From: SIG440 sp045591095
GTDB taxonomy: Bacteria; Bacillota; Clostridia; Monoglobales; Monoglobaceae
Length of the DNA stretch: 57,918 bases
Direction: 5' to 3'
Assembly (NCBI GenBank): GCA_045591095.1
Contig: JAZNSF010000013.1
Location: 1-57,918 of the forward strand
Positions 43,644-50,580 of the stretch are shown piece after piece; positions within the stretch are counted from its first letter, which is position 1, and each line of letters begins with the position of its first letter. The notes beneath the pieces are model-generated. The model saw only the letters and a program-made list of their open reading frames with translations, searched no databases and was not told where the DNA came from. The position numbers and the translations under genes were made by a program.

Positions 43644-45167
43644 CTAATAACTTATATATTTAAGCGGGTCAACATGCTGACCGTTTTTCTTTACTTCAAA
43701 ATGAAGATGTGTACCCGTGCTTCGCCCCGTATTACCCATCTTTGCGATTACGTCACCTTTTGCCACTCTGTCACCCACCTTTACTGCGAGTGATGCACAG
43801 TGTCCGTATGCTGTTTCGTAACCGTTTTCGTGATTTATCACAACATAATTGCCATACCCCGACATCCAGCCCGAATAAGTAACTATTCCACCGTCTGCCG
43901 CCTTGATGGGCGAATTGTAGCTGCCTGCAACGTCAATGCCTTCGTGCTTTCTGCCCCAACGGCCTCCGTATCTTGATGAAAGCGTGCCGTAAGACGGGGT
44001 AATAAACACCCCTGATCCTGTAGTTAGCGGACGTTTTTTTGTTCCTATCTTTTCAATTCTCGAAACCGGCTCGGATAGTGTTTCACTTTCGAGAACCAAT
44101 TTTTCCACCTCAATACCGTTTACCTTGGTAACCTTGGCCAAAACTTTGGCACTACCTTCTTTTCCTTCGCGTGCGACTTTGGTTCGGCCCTCGTAAATGC
44201 CGTCGTCCTTGATTTTTTCAACTGTATAAGGCACAGCCTCAGTCAACGAAACTGTTTGAACACTTCTGACCGAAAGCCTGGGGACAGCTTCCTCGACCTT
44301 AATTTCCATTCCCTTTTTAATAGTCTCAGGGATAGATTCGTTTATAGCGAGAAGATGCTCGACCGTTGTATCATACTTCTTTGCAATATCCCAAAGGGTA
44401 TCATTGTCCTCTACGGTATAAGTTGTCAGTTCCTTGGTATTGCCCGACAAAATCTCAAGCGCAGACTCCGGTGTTTCAAGAAGTGCGATATGGAGAAATT
44501 TCTTGGTAACGGTTGTTTCTTCACAAAAGTCCACAACCATATCGTCCGCAATCTCTTCGCCAATGTACTTTTGCTTGTACTTTGAAAAAACCCATTCTGC
44601 TGCTTCCTCGCTGGAAACACCAAACAAAACTTCGCCGTCTACCGTTACGGCATAGGCCTCCACCATAGCATCGATATTAGAAAGAAGTGCTGTTTCCAAA
44701 TCCTCAGAGTTTGCAAGGCGGTCTTTTGATACAATACGTCTTACAAATACAGGCTCTTTGTGGTAAGCATATTCCTCACCAAAATATTCGCTCAGGTCCG
44801 CTTTCACATCCCCTATAGCTGTATATACCATGCTGCGGTCGGTAACAAGGCCTATATTCTCGCCGTCTACAATAACTTCATAGCCAAGTCCCCAGGAAAG
44901 GCAGTTTAATATAGCGCAAATCAAAACTACCGACAAAATCAAAGCTAAACTGCCTGCGATTTTTATTTTAAACTCCTGCCACAGCTTTGAAACGGAATTC
45001 ATATACGGACTTTTAAATATCTTATTTGCAAAAAGGTCTGCCTTTGCTTTTATATCATAGCGCCCAAGCCACACCTTGGGTCTTTGTTTACTTTGTCTTT
45101 TTAAAATCTCGCGCGGCGTAAAATGCCGAATTTTATGCTCTTCATTACCATCACGTCTCTGGTACAA
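43644..45167 (-). CDS. M23 metallopeptidase with LysM and G5 domains
   Basis: This 507-residue protein has a long basic cytoplasmic N-terminus, one membrane helix (about residues 68-94), an unassigned extracytoplasmic region, LysM (about 245-290; TLWDIAKKYDTTVEHLLAIN), G5 (about 300-375) and a C-terminal M23 peptidase (about 395-505) with zinc ligands in RKHEGIDVAG and HLHFEVKKNG. It probably cleaves peptidoglycan cross-bridges, or acts as an activator if inactive; all ligand residues are present. It starts at a TTG behind AAAGGGGTGG. Position before a WalR-like regulator fits control of wall hydrolysis. Confidence 0.92.
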   Translation of the reverse strand: MYQRRDGNEEHKIRHFTPREILKRQSKQRPKVWLGRYDIKAKADLFANKIFKSPYMNSVSKLWQEFKIKIAGSLALILSVVLICAILNCLSWGLGYEVIVDGENIGLVTDRSMVYTAIGDVKADLSEYFGEEYAYHKEPVFVRRIVSKDRLANSEDLETALLSNIDAMVEAYAVTVDGEVLFGVSSEEAAEWVFSKYKQKYIGEEIADDMVVDFCEETTVTKKFLHIALLETPESALEILSGNTKELTTYTVEDNDTLWDIAKKYDTTVEHLLAINESIPETIKKGMEIKVEEAVPRLSVRSVQTVSLTEAVPYTVEKIKDDGIYEGRTKVAREGKEGSAKVLAKVTKVNGIEVEKLVLESETLSEPVSRIEKIGTKKRPLTTGSGVFITPSYGTLSSRYGGRWGRKHEGIDVAGSYNSPIKAADGGIVTYSGWMSGYGNYVVINHENGYETAYGHCASLAVKVGDRVAKGDVIAKMGNTGRSTGTHLHFEVKKNGQHVDPLKYISY

Positions 45168-45347
45168 AAAACCACCCCTTTCAAAAAAGTTCTTTTGGCT
45201 TTATGCTAACAATTATCTTTTAACCAAAGATGAACTAAATGTTAAATTAATTTTAAAAAATTTGTTGTATTCACAGTTTATTTTACTATACTTATAACAA
45301 AAAATCAAGGTCTTTTAACACTTTATTTTCCCGTATGCTGTCGACTC

Positions 45348-45376
45348 TTGACTTTAAATAAATAAAATGGTATACT
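45348..45376 (+). promoter_or_regulatory. Sigma-A promoter of the Lrp-type regulator gene
   Basis: TTGACT (45348-45353) and TATACT (45371-45376) are 17 bases apart, about 50 bases before the ATG. Confidence 0.82.
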
Positions 45377-45427
45377 TATTAGAAACATTAAAGTTATTGT
45401 AAAATTAAACCTTAGGAGGCACTTGTT

Positions 45428-45928
45428 ATGACTGAAATGAAAATTTTGGAAAAAATCGCAAACATCTTACACAAAAATTGCAAACTCACCGTGGAGCAAG
45501 TCGCCGCCATATCGGAAATCTCGACTGAAGAAGCAAAGGTCGCAATCTCAGAGCTGGAAGAAAGCGGAATAATCCTTGGCTACGGCGCAATCGTGAACCC
45601 CGAAAAGCTTTCCCTTCAAAATAAGGTTACCGCATATATCGAGCTTAAGGTTACTCCTCAGCGGGGCGGCGGCTTTAACCGTATCGCAAGAGAGATTTAT
45701 CAGTTTCCCGAGGTTAAAAGCCTTAACCTTATGAGTGGAAGCTATGATTTTGGTGTTACTGTGGTTGGGACCAGCATTCAGGAAATTGCGCTGTTTGTGT
45801 CAGAGCATCTGGCACCGATGGAATCTGTAATCAGCACCGCTACTCACTTTGTTCTTAAGCGGTTTAAGGACGACGGCATAGTTTTTGAAACTGCTAAAGA
45901 GGACGACCGGGAGGTTATTACGCTATGA
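45428..45928 (+). CDS. Lrp/AsnC family transcriptional regulator
   Basis: This 166-residue protein has an N-terminal helix-turn-helix (about residues 5-55, LTVEQVAAISEISTEEAKVAISELEE) and a C-terminal RAM-type ligand-binding domain (about 68-145) with VTAYIELKV and NLMSGSYDFGVTVVG. The RAM domain usually senses an amino acid. It overlaps the aminotransferase by four bases (ATGA), a pairing repeated in many Clostridia, so it probably controls its own operon. TAGGAGG precedes the ATG. Confidence 0.92.
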   Translation: MTEMKILEKIANILHKNCKLTVEQVAAISEISTEEAKVAISELEESGIILGYGAIVNPEKLSLQNKVTAYIELKVTPQRGGGFNRIAREIYQFPEVKSLNLMSGSYDFGVTVVGTSIQEIALFVSEHLAPMESVISTATHFVLKRFKDDGIVFETAKEDDREVITL

Positions 45929-47097
45929 GTTTTGAACCCGAAAACCTTTTAAACCAGGTTATCCAGGAGATACCGCCTTCCGGTATACGTAAATTTTTTG
46001 ACATTGCTGCCGAAATGAAAGACGCAATTTCGCTTGGTGTTGGCGAGCCTGATTTTGTTACACCCTGGCATATCCGTGACGAGGGAATATATTCTTTGCA
46101 AAATGGCCACACCCATTACACCTCAAACAAGGGTCTTTTAGAGCTGCGCGCTGAAATTTCAAACTATCTTAAGCGTCGCTTTGACTTAAGCTATGACTCT
46201 TTGACGCAAACACTTGTAACTGTCGGCGGAAGCGAGGCAATTGACCTCTTGTTCCGCGCCTGCTTAAACCCCGGGGATGAGGTTTTGGTCCCCGAACCAA
46301 GCTTTGTGTGCTACAAGCCACTAGCACGTCTTGCAGGCGGTGTTCCCATTCCGATTACCACCAAGGCAGAGAACAACTTCAAACTCACTCCCAGCGAACT
46401 TAAGGCAGCAATCACTCCCAAGACAAGAGTTCTTGTTTTGCCTTATCCCAACAACCCTACCGGCGCAATCATGACAAAGGAAGAACTTGAGGAAATCGCC
46501 GAAGTTCTTAAAGATACAAACATCTTAGTCCTCAGCGACGAGATTTATGCCGAGCTTACCTATGGCAGACACCACTACTCTATTGCCCAGATTGACGGAA
46601 TGTACGAACGCACCGTTTTGGTAAGCGGTTTCTCAAAAGCCTATGCCATGACCGGTTGGCGTCTTGGATATGCCTGCGGTCATCCTGCACTTATTTCGGC
46701 TATGACAAAGGTGCATCAGTACGGAATTATGTCAGCCCCGACCACCGCTCAGTATGCGGCAATCGAAGCACTTAAAAATGGCGACGAAGACATCGAAATG
46801 ATGCGCGAAGAATATAACGACAGACGAAGGGCAATTGTAAGCGGATTTAACGCTATGGGTCTTGAATGTTTCGAGCCCGAGGGTGCATTTTATGCATTCC
46901 CGTCAATCAAGTCCACAGGGCTTTCTTCTCAGGACTTTTGCGAACAGCTTTTATACAGCCACAAGGTAGCTGTCGTACCCGGCACAGCCTTTGGTGATTC
47001 GGGCGAAGGCCACGTGCGTTGCTCTTATGCATACTCGCTTGACAGCATCAACGAGGCACTCAACCGCATAGAAGCATTTGTAAAAAAGCATAAATAA
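45925..47097 (+). CDS. Class I/II pyridoxal-phosphate aminotransferase
   Basis: This 390-residue fold-type I enzyme has SLGVGEPDFVTPWHIR near residue 33, PYPNNPTGAIM near residue 172, SDEIYAELTYG and the PLP Lys in SGFSKAYAMTGWRLGY (about residue 235). It belongs with aspartate/aromatic aminotransferases (AspB/PatA-like); exact substrates cannot be read from sequence. It is translationally coupled to the Lrp-type regulator. Confidence 0.93.
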   Translation: MSFEPENLLNQVIQEIPPSGIRKFFDIAAEMKDAISLGVGEPDFVTPWHIRDEGIYSLQNGHTHYTSNKGLLELRAEISNYLKRRFDLSYDSLTQTLVTVGGSEAIDLLFRACLNPGDEVLVPEPSFVCYKPLARLAGGVPIPITTKAENNFKLTPSELKAAITPKTRVLVLPYPNNPTGAIMTKEELEEIAEVLKDTNILVLSDEIYAELTYGRHHYSIAQIDGMYERTVLVSGFSKAYAMTGWRLGYACGHPALISAMTKVHQYGIMSAPTTAQYAAIEALKNGDEDIEMMREEYNDRRRAIVSGFNAMGLECFEPEGAFYAFPSIKSTGLSSQDFCEQLLYSHKVAVVPGTAFGDSGEGHVRCSYAYSLDSINEALNRIEAFVKKHK

Positions 47098-47117
47098 ACT
47101 TTTAAATAAACTTTCCG

Positions 47118-47143
47118 GGCGGATTTTACATCCGCCTTGATTT
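47118..47143 (+). terminator. Short hairpin after the aminotransferase gene
   Basis: GGCGGAT (47118-47124) pairs with ATCCGCC (47130-47136) around TTTAC, followed by TTGATTT. A weak terminator. Confidence 0.5.
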
Positions 47144-47167
47144 ATGAAAAACGAAAGGGAACAAATA

Positions 47168-47932
47168 ATGCAATTTTTATACGATACTCACGCACATCTT
47201 GATGACGAAATGTTTGGCCCAGACCGTGCGGAGGTAATAGAAAAAATAAAGGCCTCGGGCGTTGGCCTCGTCAACAATATTGGCTCCAGCATGGAAACTT
47301 CCCGGGCTAGCGTGCTCCTTGCCGAAAAATATGACTTTATTCGTGCAACGGTTGGTGTTCATCCAAGCGAGACAGCTAATCTCACTATGGCAAAGATGGA
47401 CGAGCTTCGCGAAATGGCAAAGAATAAAAATGTGGTTGCAATAGGCGAAATTGGCCTTGACTATCACTACAACGATACCGACCCTGAAACACAGAAAAAG
47501 TGGTTTAGGATTCAGCTTGATTTAGCAAAAGAGCTAAATATGCCCGTTGTAATCCACGACCGCGACTCAAAAGGCGAGTGCATAAAAATTTTAAAAGAAA
47601 AGGGTATTACAAACGGTGTAATTCACTGCTATTCCGGCAGCGCCGAAACCGCAAAGGAAATCCTTGATATGGGACTTCATATTTCTTTTACGGGCGTTGT
47701 AACATTTAAAAATGCAAAGCGTGCAATCGAGGCTTTAAAGATAATCCCCATGGACAGACTTTTCATCGAAACCGACTGCCCGTATATGGCACCCGAGCCA
47801 CATCGCGGAAGTCGAAACGACAGCAGCCTTATCCGCCACATCGCCGAAAAAATCGCCGAGGTTAAAGGTATCCCCTATGACGAAGTGGTAAAAATCACCA
47901 CCGAGAACGCAATCAATTTTTTCAAACCGTGA
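47168..47932 (+). CDS. TatD family metal-dependent DNase
   Basis: This 254-residue TIM-barrel protein begins MQFLYDTHAHLDDEMF with the metal-binding H-x-H, and has GVHPSE, AIGEIGLDYHY (Glu ligand), VIHDRDS, GVIHCYSG and ETDCPYMAPEPHRG. TatD proteins are 3'-5' exonucleases acting in DNA repair or degradation. The longest frame begins eight residues earlier, but the AAGGGA site favours the ATG at 47168. Confidence 0.94.
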   Translation: MQFLYDTHAHLDDEMFGPDRAEVIEKIKASGVGLVNNIGSSMETSRASVLLAEKYDFIRATVGVHPSETANLTMAKMDELREMAKNKNVVAIGEIGLDYHYNDTDPETQKKWFRIQLDLAKELNMPVVIHDRDSKGECIKILKEKGITNGVIHCYSGSAETAKEILDMGLHISFTGVVTFKNAKRAIEALKIIPMDRLFIETDCPYMAPEPHRGSRNDSSLIRHIAEKIAEVKGIPYDEVVKITTENAINFFKP

Positions 47933-47939
47933 TTCGATT

Positions 47940-47953
47940 AGTTAACGTTAACT
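47940..47953. promoter_or_regulatory. Perfect 14-base palindrome
   Basis: AGTTAACGTTAACT reads the same on both strands, lying just after tatD and about 90 bases before the tRNA promoter. It could be an operator, but no factor is recognised. Confidence 0.35.
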
Positions 47954-48028
47954 CAAGCAGTTTATCCCTCCCCGGTCTGGGACTAGAAAGTTGGGAAAGA
48001 TAATCTTTAGATTTTTTCAAAAAAATGC

Positions 48029-48057
48029 TTGACAAGCTACTCAGAATATGGTATTAT
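48029..48057 (+). promoter_or_regulatory. Promoter of the tRNA pair
   Basis: Perfect TTGACA (48029-48034) and TATTAT (48052-48057) with 17-base spacing, 11 bases before the first tRNA base. Confidence 0.85.
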
Positions 48058-48068
48058 AGATAAGCTAT

Positions 48069-48145
48069 GGCGGTATAGCTCAGTTGGCTAGAGCATACGG
48101 TTCATACCCGTAGTGTCACTAGTTCGAATCTAGTTACCGCTACCA
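48069..48145 (+). tRNA. tRNA-Met (anticodon CAT)
   Basis: Acceptor GGCGGTA pairs with TACCGCT (one G-U), the anticodon arm ACGGTTCATACCCGT shows CAT, the T-arm holds GTTCGAATC, and CCA is encoded. The sequence fits an elongator tRNA-Met; the first pair G-U speaks against the initiator type. Confidence 0.93.
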
Positions 48146-48146
48146 A

Positions 48147-48172
48147 AAACCCACGACGAAAGTCGTGGGTTT
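48147..48172 (+). other. Hairpin with GAAA tetraloop between the tRNAs
   Basis: AAACCCACGAC (48147-48157) and GTCGTGGGTTT (48162-48172) pair perfectly around GAAA. No good T-run follows, so it is a processing or partial-termination hairpin. Confidence 0.6.
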
Positions 48173-48176
48173 ATAT

Positions 48177-48251
48177 GGCTCCTTGGTCAAGTGGTTAAGA
48201 CTCCGCCCTCTCACGGCGGCTACAGGGGTTCGAATCCCCTAGGAGTCACCA
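48177..48251 (+). tRNA. tRNA-Glu (anticodon CTC)
   Basis: Acceptor GGCTCCT pairs with AGGAGTC, the anticodon stem CCGCC/GGCGG encloses loop CTCTCAC giving CTC, the T-arm is GGGGTTCGAATCCCC, and CCA is encoded. It reads GAG. Confidence 0.93.
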
Positions 48252-48255
48252 AACA

Positions 48256-48295
48256 AAAATGGCTTGAAATCGTTGGTTTCAAGCCATTTTTTCTT
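48256..48295 (+). terminator. Strong terminator after tRNA-Glu
   Basis: AAAATGGCTTGAAA (48256-48269) pairs with TTTCAAGCCATTTT (48277-48290), followed by TTCTTTTTG. Confidence 0.9.
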
Positions 48296-48308
48296 TTTGT
48301 CACAAGTT

Positions 48309-48605
48309 TCAAACAGTGTTTTGACTGATTTTTGACTGACTGAAAATATATTTTTCTAACTTATCTGCACTTAACTTTTTATTCTCTCTATCAAGATGAA
48401 TGTATATATCCAATGTAACATTTACCGAATTATGTCCCAAAATATCTTGCTTCATCTTAACATCTATAAAGCAAAGTGCAAAACGTATTTCTAAACTGAT
48501 GTATAGTGAAATGAACTGGGTTATCTCCACTCTTGATGTATTCATTGTATTTACGGATAACCAAGAATATAAATAAATATCCCCTGTATATGATATGCAC
48601 CCCAA
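48309..48605 (-). pseudogene. Tyrosine-recombinase (integrase) C-terminal remnant, frameshifted
   Basis: The last part reads DVKMKQDILGHNSVNVTLDIYIHL, the integrase C-terminus with the conserved His (LGH) and nucleophile Tyr (DIYIH). In another frame just upstream, VHFTIHQFRNTFCTLLYRC supplies the H-x-x-R box. The two halves meet at about 48482 where a few bases (expected residues G-V) are missing, so the gene is broken. Nothing of the N-terminal or core-binding domains remains. It lies head-on to tRNA-Glu, 58 bases from its 3' end, the usual integration site of mobile elements. Confidence 0.78.
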
Positions 48606-48611
48606 TAGCAT

Positions 48612-48722
48612 TCAACTTTTGGGGGTGCATATTAAAACTAGGGGTTCGGTTTTACGCTTACAAGTGTCAAAATTAATACGAGCCAAATCTAAGATTGACC
48701 GGTATTAAATTTTTTATTAAAT
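48612..48722. other. AT-rich gap with no recognised feature
   Basis: Between the integrase remnant and the GH3 gene. A 9-base AGGGGTTCG here also occurs in the tRNA-Glu T-arm, too short to call an attachment site. Confidence 0.4.
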
Positions 48723-50306
48723 TTATTGAAGTTTTGCGCTTACAGCCATAACACCATTTGCCGGATAGTCACCTGCAAGCACATTTATTGCCGACTCAAC
48801 ATTTTCATCAGCCAAGATACCTATCAGGACTCTCGGGACATGATTCAGTGGTTCTAAAACTGCTGGGTTGCCAAAGTGTACAACTGTTGTTAGTTTTCCA
48901 CTTAAGATGAGTGCATCCATAACAGCCAGGATTCTTGATGTCAGGCAGTCGGGGCCAACATACGCCATTGTGTCAACAAATGTGATAAATATAACATCGT
49001 CATAATCGTTTGCCAGCTGGAGAACTCTGCAGTTTTGCGCAGCAGACGGAAACTGGTCGATAGCTGTAACATTTGAATTAGGAAAAGCCTTTTCCAGGCG
49101 CTCGGTAATTTTGTCAGGACGATACCAGCTTTCGTTAAATGTATCAACTACAACCTTACCCTGGTCGTTGATTTCAAGACCATTATGTACCTGCATAACA
49201 AAGAGGTGCTTTCCATCGCGTGAGATTGATGTAGATAATCCTTCGTCAACCTTAGCGCAGATTGCGTCTTTGTTTATCTTTCTGAATTTTACTGCATCAT
49301 CCTCTGTAACATCATCCACTGAAGGTAAAAGTGTTGTCTTATGCTGAGCTTCAAGAACACGGCGAACAGCTTCGTCAAGGCGTTCGTCGGTAATCATACC
49401 CTCATCGTAACATTCGCACATTGCTTCAAATGAAGGCTTATTCTTGCCGTAAACCAAAGCCAAGTCATTTCCTGCAGCAATTGCCATTCCCTTTGGCTTA
49501 TGTAATCCGAAACGAGCAGTAATAGCCTGCATACCTTCTAAAGCATCTGTAAGGGAAACACCATCAAACCCCTGCTCGCGGATAATACCGATTACTTTCT
49601 CAGAAAGACTTGAGGGACGATCGGGGTCGATATTGACCAATGTTTCATGACCAACCATTATTCCATCAAGCAGATTATTTTTCATTAATTGTAAATAGGG
49701 ATATAAAGAATTATCAAGAAGTTCTTCCTTGGTATTTGTTGAGCGGGTAGCTACCATATGGGGATCAATAAATTTAGGGAATGTTGCCCCCGGATAATGC
49801 TTTGCAACAGACAAAACACCGCCATCGTGCATACCTTTTGCAATTTCAACAGCGAGTTCAGCTACTTTTACTTTGTCTGTACCAAGTGAACGCGATACGA
49901 AAGTTCCTAAATCTACTACAGGATCGCACACGACATTGTATCCGATTTTACGAGCCTGAATGGCAGTAACTTTGCCGAAAGTATACGCAAGTTCCTTACT
50001 TCCTGCTGTCCCTATAGCACTGTGCCGTCCGGTTTTAAACTCACCAAGGCCGCTCTCGGCATCTGTCATAATCAAAATAGGATAATCCGCCGCTTCCTTG
50101 ATTTGAGCCATAATTTCTTCTCTTCTGTCAAGGATAGGACTTACCCATACAGCGCCAAGCGAGTGATCGCGAATCATTCCGAGTAAATACTCAAAATCTT
50201 CGTCAAAGTTGTAGCCATCAATACTTTTGCCCCACATAACCCAACCAATCATGGTCATACCAATCTTTTGTTTAGTGGAAAGTTCTTCAAATTTAAGTTC
50301 TTTCAT
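48723..50306 (-). CDS. Glycoside hydrolase family 3 protein (NagZ-like N-terminal domain)
   Basis: This 527-residue protein has a GH3 barrel with nucleophile Asp254 (VSLTDALEGM), the substrate Lys-His pair at 169-170 (VAKHYPG), a D-P-H dyad at 181-183 as in NagZ-type acid/base loops, and the TDAESGLG segment near residue 81. A C-terminal domain of about 180 residues follows. No signal peptide is seen, so it acts inside the cell, perhaps on N-acetylglucosaminides recovered from the wall; the substrate is inferred. AAAGGAG precedes the ATG. Confidence 0.87.
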   Translation of the reverse strand: MKELKFEELSTKQKIGMTMIGWVMWGKSIDGYNFDEDFEYLLGMIRDHSLGAVWVSPILDRREEIMAQIKEAADYPILIMTDAESGLGEFKTGRHSAIGTAGSKELAYTFGKVTAIQARKIGYNVVCDPVVDLGTFVSRSLGTDKVKVAELAVEIAKGMHDGGVLSVAKHYPGATFPKFIDPHMVATRSTNTKEELLDNSLYPYLQLMKNNLLDGIMVGHETLVNIDPDRPSSLSEKVIGIIREQGFDGVSLTDALEGMQAITARFGLHKPKGMAIAAGNDLALVYGKNKPSFEAMCECYDEGMITDERLDEAVRRVLEAQHKTTLLPSVDDVTEDDAVKFRKINKDAICAKVDEGLSTSISRDGKHLFVMQVHNGLEINDQGKVVVDTFNESWYRPDKITERLEKAFPNSNVTAIDQFPSAAQNCRVLQLANDYDDVIFITFVDTMAYVGPDCLTSRILAVMDALILSGKLTTVVHFGNPAVLEPLNHVPRVLIGILADENVESAINVLAGDYPANGVMAVSAKLQ

Positions 50307-50358
50307 TTTTTAGTCAACTCCTTTGTTTTTTTGCAGTGGCAAAACATACCATCACACT

Positions 50359-50580
50359 TTAAGAACTAATTTTGTTCGATGTTAGATTTTTTTGCAAACA
50401 AATTTTTAATGCATCCTCAAAGCTGGACAAGAAAATGAATAATAGGCCCAGCAAGCTACCCAGAATCAAATTTAAATCAAGCTGGTCTTTCCCGACCATT
50501 ACCGAAATGATACTTGTAATCACCGCAGGAAATGGTATTAACACAACTACAACACATGCACCTATATGTTTATCTGTATA
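50359..50580 (-). pseudogene. C-terminal fragment of a DMT/EamA-type transporter
   Basis: The frame reads a hydrophobic VVLIPFPAVITSIISVM, then DLNLILGSLLGLLFIFLSSF and a basic tail, which matches the last two helices of drug/metabolite (EamA) transporters. Only about 70 residues survive and the frame runs backwards into the 3' end of the SLH gene, with no start site. Most likely a remnant truncated when the SLH gene arrived. Confidence 0.5.

Noticed and set aside
48309..48611. A 100-codon minus-strand frame that could pass as an intact gene
   Set aside because: Only its last half is integrase-like; the matching upstream half lies in another frame, so it is a broken remnant.
48640..48660. 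AGGGGTTCG matching the tRNA-Glu T-arm, as a possible attachment site
   Set aside because: Nine bases are too few and the match does not extend to the tRNA 3' end.
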